From an uncultured Pelagibacteraceae bacterium (GTDB taxonomy: Bacteria; Pseudomonadota; Alphaproteobacteria; Pelagibacterales; Pelagibacteraceae), in contig CACLTL010000004.1 in the NCBI GenBank assembly GCA_902609855.1, positions 23,858-87,857 on the forward strand: a DNA stretch of 64,000 bases, in the 5' to 3' direction. Position numbers and translations under genes: made by a program. Positions 27,476-37,186 of this stretch are shown here, one piece after another. A model generated the notes under the pieces. The model was not told the origin of the DNA. It ran no database searches and saw nothing but the letters and a program-made list of their open reading frames with translations. Each line of letters starts with the position of its first letter. Positions within the stretch are counted from its first letter, which is position 1.

Positions 27476-29632
27476 GTGGCTAAAAGAAAAAAAAAGAAAA
27501 AAAAATCTAAAAAGACAAAAAAGACTAGAAGGAAAAAGTCTAAAAAAATTATTAGATCTAAAAAAAAATCTAGAAAAGTAAAAAAAAGAAAAAAATCGAG
27601 ATCCAAAAAAAGAAAAAAATCAAAATCTAAATCAAGGAAAGCAAAACCTAGAAAGTTTAATTTTAAGGCACCAAAACTGCTTGAAGATGGTGATGGTAAA
27701 TCTTTAATAAAAGTTTCAGATAGTTGGGCAAATCATGCCTATGTCAATGAGTCGAAATATAAAAAGAAATATAAGCTTTCAATCAAAGAGAATGAAAAAT
27801 TTTGGGCTAAAGAAGGAAAAAGAATTACTTGGATTAAAAAATACTCAAAAATTAAAGACGTTAAATACAGTAAAGAAGAAGTAAAAATTAAATGGTTTTA
27901 TGACGGAACATTAAATGCATCAGCTAATTGCATTGATAGACATCTTAAGAAAAATCCAAGCAAAACCGCAATTATCTGGGTAGGTGATGATCCAGCTGAC
28001 TCTAAGAAGATATCATACAGAGAACTGCATCAAAATGTTTGTAAGGCAGCAAATGGTTTAAAAAGTTTAGGTGTTCAAAAAGGTGACAGAGTAACAATTT
28101 ATTTAACAATGATTCCAGAGCTTGCTTACATTATGCTTGCTTGTGCGAGAATAGGTGCGGTCCACTCAATTATTTTTGGAGGTTTCTCACCAGACTCTAT
28201 TGCAACAAGAATAACAGATTGCGAGTCTGAGTACTTAATCACAGCAGATGAGGGTGTAAGAGGAGGAAAAATAATTCCACTTAAAAAAATAGCAGACGAA
28301 GCCTTGGATCAATGTCCAAATGTGAAGAAATGCGTTGTAGTAGAGAGAACAGGAAACCAGGTCAATTGGAACAATGAAAGAGATATTTCATATAAAAAAT
28401 TGATTTCTTCTGTTCCGACAAAATGTGATCCTGAAGAAATGAGTGCTGAAGATCCTTTATTTATTCTTTATACCTCTGGTTCCACTGGTAAACCAAAAGG
28501 AGTTTTACATACAACAGGCGGTTACATGGTTTATGCCTCGATGACTCATCAATATATTTTTGATTATAAACCTAATGATATTTATTGGTGCACTGCAGAT
28601 ATTGGTTGGGTGACTGGTCATAGTTATATTATTTATGGTCCACTAGCTAATGGCGCAACAACAATTATGTTTGAAGGGGTTCCGAATTATCCTGATAATT
28701 CAAGATGGTGGCAAATCGTAGATAAATATAAAGTTAATACTTTTTACACTGCTCCTACTGCTATCCGTGCACTTATGAGAGAAGGAGATGGACCGGTGAA
28801 AAAAACTAGCAGAAAATCTTTAAAATTATTAGGTACAGTAGGTGAGCCAATAAATCCAGAGGCTTGGATGTGGTATTACAAAACAGTTGGAGACTCTAGA
28901 TGTCCTATAGTTGATACATGGTGGCAAACAGAAACAGGAGGGATATTAATCGCTCCACAACCAGGTGCTATCGATTTAAAACCGGGTTCTGCTACAAAAC
29001 CATTCTATGGAATTAAACCAGTACTGGTAGATAAGGACGGAAAAATAATTAAAGGCGAAGGTCAAGGACGATTGTGTATGGCAAGTTCGTGGCCGGGACA
29101 AATGAGAACTGTGTATGGTGATCATCAAAGGTTTATAGATACTTACTTTTCGCAATTTGATGGAAAATATTTTACTGGGGATGGATGTAAAAGAGATAAA
29201 GACGGTTATTATTGGATAACTGGTAGGGTGGATGATGTCATAATTGTTTCAGGACATAATCTTGGAACAGCAGAAATTGAAAGTGCATTTGTTGCTCATC
29301 CAAAAGTCGCCGAAGCTGCTGTTGTTGGTTTTCCACACAGTATTAAAGGAAATGGTTTATATTGTTATGTTACTTTAAACGCTGGAGAAAGTCCTACAGG
29401 TGATTTAGAAAGAGATTTAAAGCAGTGGGTAAGAAAACAAATTGGCCCTATTTGCTATCCAGACATAATTCAATTTGCACCTGGGCTACCTAAAACTAGA
29501 TCTGGAAAGATAATGAGAAGAATCTTAAGAAAAATTGCAGCCAATGAGCCTGACAATCTCGGAGATACTACAACTTTAGCTGACCCAGGTGTTGTAGCTT
29601 CATTAGTTGAAAATAGACAAAATAGAGATTAA
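27476..29632 (+). CDS. acs: Acetyl-CoA synthetase with a Lys/Arg-rich N-terminal extension
   Basis: Acs activates acetate with ATP and CoA. From about residue 75 the protein is a standard Acs: [37 protein letters not shown] (AMP-binding P-loop), [47 protein letters not shown] and the acetylatable lysine in [12 protein letters not shown]. The total of 718 residues exceeds the usual 650 by about 65, all in an N-terminal tail in which 42 of the first 60 residues are Lys or Arg and none is acidic. The start is GTG with a GGAG ribosome site, 8 bases after the EVE gene. The first internal Met lies only near residue 210, well inside the enzyme, so the tail is part of the frame. The symporter genes downstream may bring in acetate. 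Confidence 0.95.
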   Translation: MAKRKKKKKKSKKTKKTRRKKSKKIIRSKKKSRKVKKRKKSRSKKRKKSKSKSRKAKPRKFNFKAPKLLEDGDGKSLIKVSDSWANHAYVNESKYKKKYKLSIKENEKFWAKEGKRITWIKKYSKIKDVKYSKEEVKIKWFYDGTLNASANCIDRHLKKNPSKTAIIWVGDDPADSKKISYRELHQNVCKAANGLKSLGVQKGDRVTIYLTMIPELAYIMLACARIGAVHSIIFGGFSPDSIATRITDCESEYLITADEGVRGGKIIPLKKIADEALDQCPNVKKCVVVERTGNQVNWNNERDISYKKLISSVPTKCDPEEMSAEDPLFILYTSGSTGKPKGVLHTTGGYMVYASMTHQYIFDYKPNDIYWCTADIGWVTGHSYIIYGPLANGATTIMFEGVPNYPDNSRWWQIVDKYKVNTFYTAPTAIRALMREGDGPVKKTSRKSLKLLGTVGEPINPEAWMWYYKTVGDSRCPIVDTWWQTETGGILIAPQPGAIDLKPGSATKPFYGIKPVLVDKDGKIIKGEGQGRLCMASSWPGQMRTVYGDHQRFIDTYFSQFDGKYFTGDGCKRDKDGYYWITGRVDDVIIVSGHNLGTAEIESAFVAHPKVAEAAVVGFPHSIKGNGLYCYVTLNAGESPTGDLERDLKQWVRKQIGPICYPDIIQFAPGLPKTRSGKIMRRILRKIAANEPDNLGDTTTLADPGVVASLVENRQNRD

Positions 29633-30258
29633 TTAAAATTTAAATTTTTAGTTAACTTTTTAAATTCATCAATTTTTAAATTCCATTTTAATCTCATTGA
29701 GTTTAAAACTATTTCTTTATCTAAAGTCTTCAACTCATCTGCAATAGGGGCCCAATTATAAAGTGCCAAACAACTATCTTTAAATGGATTATCTAAATAA
29801 TATTTTTGGAAATCTATTTTTTCGTTTCGGTTTAAAAATTCTTGCTTTGCTTTTAGATAAATTTCATCACTCAAACCATTAGCTTTCTCTTTTTCTATTA
29901 TATCTAAATAAATTGCCTTACAGTCATTTTCTTTAAGATTTTTTTCTGCTATTAAATACGAAAAAACGTAAAAAGTGCAGTCCGCGATCGCAACCATATA
30001 AATATTCCACTTAGCAATATTGATCGATTTAGAAAAAACCTCATCTTCAACCATCGCTGTATATTTCACACCAATCCTTGTCTTTAAATAACCATACAAA
30101 GTTGTTTGTGTAACATGAGCTGACCTCTGTTGAATAAATTTTTGAAGATCGCTTTTAGATTTTATGCTTTTGAAATAGCTCGTAACCTTTTCTATAGGGA
30201 ATAAATATTCTCCCATAGTTTTTAGAGTGATTCTAAGTTTTTCTAGATTCAATTTCAC
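29629..30258 (-). CDS. Conserved alphaproteobacterial protein of unknown function
   Basis: This 209-residue protein has no signal peptide. The segment [24 protein letters not shown] followed by [34 protein letters not shown] recalls a conserved hypothetical family seen in alphaproteobacteria; the second stretch is moderately hydrophobic. No catalytic motif is visible. It converges on acs, sharing a TTAA in which both stop codons lie, and is divergent from the symporter operon. Confidence 0.7.
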   Translation of the reverse strand: MKLNLEKLRITLKTMGEYLFPIEKVTSYFKSIKSKSDLQKFIQQRSAHVTQTTLYGYLKTRIGVKYTAMVEDEVFSKSINIAKWNIYMVAIADCTFYVFSYLIAEKNLKENDCKAIYLDIIEKEKANGLSDEIYLKAKQEFLNRNEKIDFQKYYLDNPFKDSCLALYNWAPIADELKTLDKEIVLNSMRLKWNLKIDEFKKLTKNLNFN

Positions 30259-30373
30259 GTTGTATTTTAAAAACCCTTATTTTACTTAACTTATAGCATT
30301 TCAAATTGGTTTTAGGGTCCTTTTTTCGCTTTAAATTAAACTCATAATGGGTAAGGTTCCTACAACTAATAAT

Positions 30374-30391
30374 ACTTTTTACGTAAAAAGT
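30374..30391. promoter_or_regulatory. 18-bp perfect palindrome upstream of the symporter operon
   Basis: ACTTTTTACGTAAAAAGT is an uninterrupted 18-bp palindrome 21 bases before the DUF4212 start, just upstream of its AGGGGGA ribosome site. Dyads of this size and place are usual for operators of dimeric regulators. With no loop, it is less suited to an RNA hairpin. The regulator is unknown. Confidence 0.45.
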
Positions 30392-30412
30392 TAAAAATAA
30401 ATAGGGGGAAAT

Positions 30413-30670
30413 ATGTCAAATAAAGACGCATATTGGAATAAGACCAAAAACCATATGATCGTAACATTGGTTCTTTGGGCTTTCTTCTCATTAGTGATCT
30501 TCATGTTTGGTTCAGAACTGAACACGATGTCTTTTCTTGGCTATCCACTAGCATATTACATGACTGCGCAAGGTTCACTTCTTGCCTTTGTGATAATTTT
30601 GTTTTGGACTGCAAATAAACAAGAAAAAATCGACGAAGAACATGGTTTCTCAGAAAGAGAGGATGACTAA
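30413..30670 (+). CDS. DUF4212 small subunit of sodium/solute symporter
   Basis: This 85-residue protein has two membrane helices, matching the DUF4212 family that is always encoded beside VC_2705-type sodium/solute symporters. It has YWNKTKNHMIVTLVLWAFFS at the N-terminus and LGYPLAYYMTAQGSLLAFVIILFW in the second half. It has a strong ribosome site (GGGGGA), and its stop overlaps the next start by 1 base. Confidence 0.93.
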   Translation: MSNKDAYWNKTKNHMIVTLVLWAFFSLVIFMFGSELNTMSFLGYPLAYYMTAQGSLLAFVIILFWTANKQEKIDEEHGFSEREDD

Positions 30671-32526
30671 TGTTTAAAGGAGATTTTATAAAAAACCTTC
30701 CTAAAATATACGGGACCTACACAGGTGGTTTCTTAGTATTCATCATATTGATGGCTATTGCGGAACAAGCTGGTGTGTCAGCTAAAAACATCGGAGTGAT
30801 GTTCGTGGCTTTCACGGTTTTGATTTATGCCTTAATTGGTTATTTATCACGAACCATACAAGTAGATGCCTACTATGTTGCAGGAAGACAGGTGCCAACC
30901 GTATTTAACGGGATGGCAACAGCAGCTGACTGGATGTCAGGTGCTTCATTCGTAGCCTTAGCGGGCGGAGTTTACTTTGGTGGTTATACTTATATGGCCT
31001 TCTTAGTAGGTTGGACAGGTGGATACGTACTTGTTGCAACATTAATGGCTCCGTACCTAAGAAAATTTGGATGTTACACAGTTCCTGATTTTATCGGAAC
31101 ACGATACGGTGGTAACCTCGTAAGAGCTTGCTCAGTATTCGTGCTTTTCATAGCATCATTTACTTACGTAACAGCACAAATTAACGCTACGGGTACAATT
31201 GCTTCTAGAGCTCTTGGTATTCCGTTCGAAGCAGGAGTATGGGTAGGATTAATAAGTATTCTTATCTGTTCAATGCTTGGAGGAATGAGAGCCGTAACTT
31301 GGACTCAGGTTGCTCAGTACATTGTATTAATCATTGCTTACCTACTACCAGTATTCTGGATCAGTAGTAAAGTTGGTGGCGGAGTATTCCCTCACTTAAT
31401 GTTAGGTGATGAAGTTGCAAGACTTGGTGAACTTGAAAAACAATTTGGACTAGTTAAAAACAGCGCCGCAGATATGAAAGCAGCTGGGGTACCAGGAGGA
31501 TTGAAATATATCTCTGGTTCTCACTCTGGAGTACCTGAAGGTGGAATGGCTGTCTGGAAATACTTATCGTTAGCGATTTGTATGATGGTGGGAACTGCAT
31601 CGTTACCTCATATCTTAATGAGATACTTTACAACTCCTACAGTAAGAGCAGCAAGAAAATCAGTAGCTTGGTCGCTATTCTTTATTTTCTTACTTTACTC
31701 TTCAGCGCCTATGTTAGCGACATTGTCTAAGTTGGCATTGATGGATCCAAATCTACCAACTGGAATTATCGGAAAATCTATTTCTGAAGTTCAGTCGATA
31801 GAGTGGGTACAAAGATGGTCTGAAGTTAAACAGGTATTTATCGCAGACTTTAATGGTGACGGTATACTTCAGTTGAACGAATGGTTCATGAGAGGTGACG
31901 TTGTAGTATTAGCTACTCCAGAAGTAGCGGGACTACCGTTCGTAATCTCTGGATTAGTGTTTGCTGGTGGTATGGCTGCTGCTATGTCAACTGCTGACGG
32001 TCTTGTGTTAGCGATATCAAATGCTTTATCTCATGATATTTACTACAAAATCATAGATCCAAAAGCTGATACAGCTAAAAGACTTTTAGTTGCTCGTGTA
32101 CTTCTAGTAATAATCGGAGCTGCTGGTGCTTACATAGCCTCTTTCAGGCTAACAAGTATCTTAGGTTCGGTTGCTTGGGCATTCGACTTTGCAATGTCAG
32201 GCTTATTCTTCCCACTTGTACTTGGTGTATGGTGGAAGAGAGCTACTAGAGCTGGTGCGATCGCTGGTATTGTATCGGGAATTGCTTCAGGAACATTATA
32301 CTTATTGTGGGTGTTCCCTAAATTCTCTGTGCCAATATTCGGTGGTGTAAATACTCCATTCTTAGGTATTGACCACTTAAGATTTGGTTTAATCGGTGCA
32401 CCAATTTGTTTAGTTGTAATGGTTGTAGTTAGTTTAATGACTAAGGAACCAAGTCCAGCTACGCAAAAATTAGTAGACGATACAAGAATACCTACAGGTA
32501 AGGCTATTCTAGGTAAGCAACACTAA
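30670..32526 (+). CDS. Sodium/solute symporter, VC_2705/ActP-like (SSS family)
   Basis: This 618-residue protein has about 13 membrane helices of the solute:sodium symporter fold: YYVAGRQVPTVFNGMATAADWMSGASF at the N-terminus, GTASLPHILMRYFTTP, and AAAMSTADGLVLAISNALSHD near residue 440. ActP-type relatives carry acetate; acs lies just upstream, with one opposite-strand gene between, which supports that substrate by inference. A soluble loop at residues 393-404 (31846-31881) fits the EF-hand calcium pattern, DFNGDGILQLNE. The codon choice is richer in G+C than its neighbours, as often in highly expressed genes. Confidence 0.93.
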   Translation: MFKGDFIKNLPKIYGTYTGGFLVFIILMAIAEQAGVSAKNIGVMFVAFTVLIYALIGYLSRTIQVDAYYVAGRQVPTVFNGMATAADWMSGASFVALAGGVYFGGYTYMAFLVGWTGGYVLVATLMAPYLRKFGCYTVPDFIGTRYGGNLVRACSVFVLFIASFTYVTAQINATGTIASRALGIPFEAGVWVGLISILICSMLGGMRAVTWTQVAQYIVLIIAYLLPVFWISSKVGGGVFPHLMLGDEVARLGELEKQFGLVKNSAADMKAAGVPGGLKYISGSHSGVPEGGMAVWKYLSLAICMMVGTASLPHILMRYFTTPTVRAARKSVAWSLFFIFLLYSSAPMLATLSKLALMDPNLPTGIIGKSISEVQSIEWVQRWSEVKQVFIADFNGDGILQLNEWFMRGDVVVLATPEVAGLPFVISGLVFAGGMAAAMSTADGLVLAISNALSHDIYYKIIDPKADTAKRLLVARVLLVIIGAAGAYIASFRLTSILGSVAWAFDFAMSGLFFPLVLGVWWKRATRAGAIAGIVSGIASGTLYLLWVFPKFSVPIFGGVNTPFLGIDHLRFGLIGAPICLVVMVVVSLMTKEPSPATQKLVDDTRIPTGKAILGKQH

Positions 32527-32545
32527 TTAACAATAATTTAAAATT

Positions 32546-32577
32546 AAAAGGGGCGAATTTTTCGCCCCTTTTTTTTT
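32546..32577 (+). terminator. Intrinsic terminator after the symporter operon
   Basis: A 12-bp stem, AAAAGGGGCGAA (32546-32557) and TTCGCCCCTTTT (32561-32572), has a 3-base loop and is followed by T to 32577. It lies 20 bases after the symporter stop. It is one of only two clear intrinsic terminators I found in the window. Confidence 0.92.
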
Positions 32578-32602
32578 ACCTAAATAATGATATTTTAAAA
32601 AT

Positions 32603-32938
32603 ATGATACCTACTTGGGCAATTGTTTTAGATTACGTTTTAGGGACCATAATGTGGACTTTAATAGGCCGAGCATTCATGAATATCTTTCAAAGAGAAGA
32701 CTCTACATTTTTTTTCATGAGAGTTTTCGTTAAATATACTAATCCAATTATTAATTTATTTAAATTTATAACACCTAGTTTTTTATTCGGTCCATTTATC
32801 GCTTTATATGTTGCATGGTTTTTCTACTTATTTAGATTTTATGCCATGCCATATATTTTAGGATATGATGTCTGGGGAATGCTAGCATTTCCACTTGAAA
32901 GCGATTTTTCAAGACAGCTTTACCAGTTATTCAACTAA
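32603..32938 (+). CDS. Small membrane protein, YggT-like
   Basis: This 111-residue protein has two hydrophobic regions. The pattern LDYVLGTIMWTLIGRAFMNIF, then VKYTNPIINLFKFITPSF and FIALYVAWFFYLFRFYAMP, is like YggT proteins with a longer C-terminus (LAFPLESDFSRQLYQLFN). I cannot give a function. It stands between the symporter terminator and rpe. Confidence 0.65.
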   Translation: MIPTWAIVLDYVLGTIMWTLIGRAFMNIFQREDSTFFFMRVFVKYTNPIINLFKFITPSFLFGPFIALYVAWFFYLFRFYAMPYILGYDVWGMLAFPLESDFSRQLYQLFN

Positions 32939-32985
32939 GCTTTTAATTTTTTTGACAAAGTTTTAGTTTAAAATATAAACAAAAT

Positions 32986-33648
32986 ATGAGCGGTTTAATT
33001 AAAATATCACCTTCAATTTTATCTGCTGATTTTAGCAAATTAGGAAGTGAAGTAATTTCTTTAGAAAAAGCTGGCGCTGATTACATTCATATTGATGTAA
33101 TGGATGGGCATTTTGTGCCTAATTTAACAATAGGTCCCGAAGTAATAAAAAAACTTAGACCTCTTACAGAAAAAGTATTTGATGTTCATTTAATGATATC
33201 CCCAGTTGATAATTTCATAAAAGATTTTGCAGATGCTGGTGCTGATATTATTACTTTCCATCCTGAAGCTACCTCGGATGTTTCTAAAACAATAAAATTA
33301 ATTAGAGAGCGAAATAAAAAAGTTGGTATTTCTTTGAAACCAAAATCAAAGGTCGAACTTATCGAAGATTATTTGGATAAAATTGATTTGGTTCTTATTA
33401 TGAGTGTAGAGCCTGGATTTGGGGGGCAAAAATTTATGCCTGAAGTTTTAGAAAAAACAAAAATTATTAGAGACTTGATAGATAAAAAAAATTTAAAAGT
33501 AGATTTAGAAATTGACGGTGGAATTAATTTTGAAAATTGCTCAAGAGTAAAGGATGCAGGGGTAAATATACTTGTTTCGGGGTCTACTATTTTTAAAGAA
33601 AATAAAGGTGACCTAAAAAAAAATATAGAAATTCTAAGAAACAGTTAA
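32986..33648 (+). CDS. rpe: Ribulose-phosphate 3-epimerase
   Basis: Rpe interconverts ribulose 5-phosphate and xylulose 5-phosphate in the pentose phosphate pathway. It is 220 residues, with KISPSILSADFSKLG, HIDVMDGHFVPNLTIGP (metal His and catalytic Asp), LIMSVEPGFGGQKFMP and VDLEIDGGINFEN (second catalytic Asp). Three bases separate it from the heparinase-like gene. Confidence 0.96.
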   Translation: MSGLIKISPSILSADFSKLGSEVISLEKAGADYIHIDVMDGHFVPNLTIGPEVIKKLRPLTEKVFDVHLMISPVDNFIKDFADAGADIITFHPEATSDVSKTIKLIRERNKKVGISLKPKSKVELIEDYLDKIDLVLIMSVEPGFGGQKFMPEVLEKTKIIRDLIDKKNLKVDLEIDGGINFENCSRVKDAGVNILVSGSTIFKENKGDLKKNIEILRNS

Positions 33649-33651
33649 TAG

Positions 33652-35289
33652 ATGTTTGGCCTGAAAAGTGTCTATTTTTATTTAATCGCATGTCAGATAA
33701 TACTAATTAAATTTTTTAAAAAAATTTACTTTTCATCTAAAAACTATAATAAATCTCTAGAATCAAAAACACCTCAACAAGTTTATTATAATCCAAATCC
33801 TTTTTTACTATCAATCATAACTTCTTACACTGATCATTCATTTAAAATAAGTGAAATTGACCCAAATATTTTTTGGTTTGATGATAAAAAAAAAGACTCT
33901 AAACAAATGCATAATTTTTTCTGGTTAAGTCTTATAGATAGAAAAGCAGATCATACAAAATTAAAAAAAATTATTTATATTTGGATGCTCAAAAATTCTA
34001 AATATAAAAAGAAAATATGGGAAACATCAACTTTAAGTGCAAGAATTACAAGCTGGATTCTTAATGTTGATATAATTTTGAACAATAGCACCTTTGAATT
34101 TAGGAAAAACTTTTTAAATTGTATTGTAAGTCAAACCAATCACTTAAAGAAAAATGTAAGATTTGAAAAAGATCTTTCCAGAAAAATTGAGATCTTAACT
34201 GCAATTATTCTTACTGGCCTTGTTTTTAAAGAATATGAGTCAAACTTCGATAATGGTATTAAGGAATTAGAAATACTTGTTAAAGATTTTTTTGATAATA
34301 ACGGATTTCCGCTGTCGAGAAATCCTTATGATTTATTTTTTTTTACAAAATATTTAATTTTTTGCAAAGAAATAATTAAAGATAGTCAAAAATATGTTCC
34401 GGAATTTTTAGAAGATATCATTGAAAAGAGTTTAAATTGTATAAATTATATTAAAACACCTAATGATCAATTACCTTTATTTAATGGAGCTTCCTCTCTT
34501 AACTTGAAACAAATTGAAAAATATTTGGATAAGTCAAATTCAGATAAAAAAAATAGTAACTTAGGCGGCTTATATAAAATAAAATATAAAAATCACTTTT
34601 TTATAATTGATATTGATAAACCTCCAAAAAAGAAATTCTCAAAATCATATCAATCTGGGCCTTTGTCTTTTGAATATTTTCTAGATGGAATTAAAATAAT
34701 AACTAATTCAGGTTTTGGAATTCAGATCTCAAAAAAAATTGAAATGCTCAGCAGGCTTACAGCGTGTCAGTCAACTTTAAATATAAATGACACTTCAATT
34801 ACTAAATTTGAAAGAAATGAAATGATCAATAAAGTTTTTGGGAATTCAATTCAAGACAGTTTTAAATCATTTGACTTTTTCCCAAAAAATGAAAATAGCA
34901 TTGTAGGTTGTTCAGCATCTAATAATGGTTATGAGAAAAAATTTGGTTGCACCCACAAAAGAGAAATTTACATTAATAAAGAAGAGAATTATCTCAAGGG
35001 TACGGATTATATTTTTAAAGCCAAAGATGGATATCCGATCAGATATACTTTCAGATTTTATGTTAATCCTGAACTTAGTGTAATAAAAACTATGAGTGGG
35101 AATAGTGCTCTAATTCAAATTGCTAAAAATAAGTCACTTCTATTTAAGATGTATAATGAGAATTTAGAGATAGAGAAAAGTATATTTTTAGCTGGAAAAA
35201 AAATTGTAGATAATGCTTGTATAACTATAAGTGGTAATTTAGTTAATAAAAATAAAATTTTTAATTGGGAGATAAGAAAAAATACTTAA
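33652..35289 (+). CDS. Heparinase II/III family protein
   Basis: This 545-residue protein has an alpha-helical N-terminal half (ETSTLSARITSWILN, HLKKNVRFEKDLSRKIEILTAIIL) and a beta-rich C-terminal half of the heparinase II/III type (GPLSFEYFLDGIKIITNSGFG, RLTACQSTLNINDTS). Alphaproteobacteria often carry this gene directly before purH, possibly for cell-envelope polysaccharide turnover rather than heparin. A hydrophobic N-terminal stretch could be an anchor. Divergence is high, so the activity is uncertain. Confidence 0.8.
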   Translation: MFGLKSVYFYLIACQIILIKFFKKIYFSSKNYNKSLESKTPQQVYYNPNPFLLSIITSYTDHSFKISEIDPNIFWFDDKKKDSKQMHNFFWLSLIDRKADHTKLKKIIYIWMLKNSKYKKKIWETSTLSARITSWILNVDIILNNSTFEFRKNFLNCIVSQTNHLKKNVRFEKDLSRKIEILTAIILTGLVFKEYESNFDNGIKELEILVKDFFDNNGFPLSRNPYDLFFFTKYLIFCKEIIKDSQKYVPEFLEDIIEKSLNCINYIKTPNDQLPLFNGASSLNLKQIEKYLDKSNSDKKNSNLGGLYKIKYKNHFFIIDIDKPPKKKFSKSYQSGPLSFEYFLDGIKIITNSGFGIQISKKIEMLSRLTACQSTLNINDTSITKFERNEMINKVFGNSIQDSFKSFDFFPKNENSIVGCSASNNGYEKKFGCTHKREIYINKEENYLKGTDYIFKAKDGYPIRYTFRFYVNPELSVIKTMSGNSALIQIAKNKSLLFKMYNENLEIEKSIFLAGKKIVDNACITISGNLVNKNKIFNWEIRKNT

Positions 35290-35291
35290 TA

Positions 35292-36842
35292 ATGAATTTA
35301 AAAGTAAAAAATGCACTTATATCTGTTTCAAATAAAGAGAACCTTATATCGCTGCTCAAGACTCTAAAAAAATTTAATATAAATATTATAAGTTCAGGGG
35401 GAACATATTCCTCGATAAAACGATTGGGATACCAATGTACTGAGTTATCTAAGTATACAGGTTTTAAAGAAATGTTAGATGGAAGAGTTAAAACTCTTCA
35501 CCCAAAAATTCACGCAGGAATTCTTCACGATAGACAAAATAAAAAGCACAAAAAAGAAATGTCAAAGCAAAATTTTCCATCTATTGATTTGATTGTAGTA
35601 AACTTTTATCCATTTCAAAAAATAGTTTTAAGCACAAAAAATTCGAAACAAGTAATTGAAAATATTGATATTGGAGGACCAACAATGGTTAGAGCTGCTG
35701 CAAAAAATTTTAAAAATGTAACCATAATAACAAACAGAGATGACTATGCGTCCTTGATTAAGGAATTAGAAAAATTGAAGGGAAAAACATCTCTAAAATT
35801 TAGGGAACTAATGTCTTCAAAAGCTTTCGGACTTACTGCTTATTATGATGCAATGATTTCAGACTGGTTTAACAAGAAGCTTAAAATTGAATTTCCAGAA
35901 AGAAAAACAATATTTGGTAGGAAATTTAAGAAATTAAGATACGGCGAAAACCCACATCAACAAAGCTCTATATACATAAATGACTTTGATGATAAAAAAT
36001 TAAGATTTAATCAAATTCATGGTAAAGAATTAAGTCACAACAATTATAACGATATTTTTTCCTCATTAGAAATTTTAAACACTTTAAAGAAAAACTCTGG
36101 AACAGTAATTATCAAGCACGCAAATCCTTGTGGAGTTGCTGAGAATAAAGTTCCTTTAATTTCTTTTAAAAATGCATATGCCAGTGATCCTGTAAGTGCT
36201 TTCGGTGGAGTGATAGCTTGCAATTATAAAGTGAATAAAAAAATTGCCCTTGAGATTACAAAAAATTTTTTAGAAGTTATTCTTGCTAAAGGTTTTGACA
36301 AGGAGTCTCTGAAAATATTAAAAAAGAAAAAAAATTTGCGAATTATTGATATAAGTAATTTCCAAATGAAAAATTTATCATCCGTAAAATTATTCGATGG
36401 GTCTTTTTTATTACAAAACAAAGATAATTTCGTTATCGATAAAAAAAGATTGAGATGTGTTACTAAGTTAAAACCGAGTAAAAAAGAGTTGGCTGAAATA
36501 AGTTTTGCTTTTAATATTTGTAAATACGTTAAATCAAACGCGATTGTAATATGTAGAAACTTTTCTACTATCGGCATCGGTGCGGGTCAACCAAGCAGAA
36601 TAGATAGTTGTAAAATTGCAGTTCAAAAAGCAAAACAGTTTCAATCTTCTAAAATTAGAAATTCAATTGCTGCATCTGATGCCTTTTTTCCTTTTGCAGA
36701 TGGTATAGCCACACTTATTAAAGCTGGCGTAAAAACTATTATTCAACCAGGTGGTTCGATAAGAGATCAGGAAGTTATAAATGCTGCTGACAAAGCTAAA
36801 ATTAAAATGCTTTTTACAGGTATTAGACATTTTAATCACTAA
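35292..36842 (+). CDS. purH: Bifunctional AICAR transformylase / IMP cyclohydrolase
   Basis: PurH does the last two steps of IMP synthesis. From the chosen ATG at 35292, two bases after the preceding stop, it has 516 residues; an upstream start at 35265 inside the heparinase gene is less likely. It shows the IMPCHase region (VKNALISVSNKENL, LDGRVKTLHPKIHAGIL, IGGPTMVRAAAKN) and the AICAR transformylase region (LRYGENPHQQS, VIIKHANPCGVAE, SDAFFPFADGI). It shares a CTAA with the convergent phhB, where both stops overlap. Confidence 0.97.
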   Translation: MNLKVKNALISVSNKENLISLLKTLKKFNINIISSGGTYSSIKRLGYQCTELSKYTGFKEMLDGRVKTLHPKIHAGILHDRQNKKHKKEMSKQNFPSIDLIVVNFYPFQKIVLSTKNSKQVIENIDIGGPTMVRAAAKNFKNVTIITNRDDYASLIKELEKLKGKTSLKFRELMSSKAFGLTAYYDAMISDWFNKKLKIEFPERKTIFGRKFKKLRYGENPHQQSSIYINDFDDKKLRFNQIHGKELSHNNYNDIFSSLEILNTLKKNSGTVIIKHANPCGVAENKVPLISFKNAYASDPVSAFGGVIACNYKVNKKIALEITKNFLEVILAKGFDKESLKILKKKKNLRIIDISNFQMKNLSSVKLFDGSFLLQNKDNFVIDKKRLRCVTKLKPSKKELAEISFAFNICKYVKSNAIVICRNFSTIGIGAGQPSRIDSCKIAVQKAKQFQSSKIRNSIAASDAFFPFADGIATLIKAGVKTIIQPGGSIRDQEVINAADKAKIKMLFTGIRHFNH

Positions 36843-37177
36843 ATAATTTTGTCAATTTTTGCTGCTAAAATAAAATCACTTTCTGCAAGTCCTTTAATAG
36901 CATGTGTAAAAATTTTAATTTTACAATAGCCCCATCCAAAAGAAATATCTGGATGATGGTTTTCTTCTTCAGCTAAATTACCAACTTTATTAACAAAATT
37001 TTGACTTTCTTGGAAGTTCTTAAATTTAAATTCTTTGATTAAATAAAAATTTTCACCATCGTTTTTTTTGACATCCCAGCCGTCAACTTTTTTTAAATAC
37101 TTATGTATTTCACTTTTATCAAATGGTGGAATATTTCCATCACAAGCAACACATTTTTTTTTAGACAAATCATTCAT
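36839..37177 (-). CDS. phhB: Pterin-4a-carbinolamine dehydratase
   Basis: From the ATG at 37175-37177 this is a 112-residue protein. It has an N-terminal CVACDGNIPPFDKSE and the dehydratase core with EENHHPDISFGWGYCKIKIFTHAIKGL, where the HHP and later His form the active site. It recycles the tetrahydrobiopterin cofactor of aromatic hydroxylases. A longer frame starting at 37231 would run through the tRNA-Gly gene and is rejected. It begins 9 bases after the tRNA end, so it may be on the tRNA transcript. Confidence 0.93.
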   Translation of the reverse strand: MNDLSKKKCVACDGNIPPFDKSEIHKYLKKVDGWDVKKNDGENFYLIKEFKFKNFQESQNFVNKVGNLAEEENHHPDISFGWGYCKIKIFTHAIKGLAESDFILAAKIDKII

Positions 37178-37186
37178 TATGTAACG

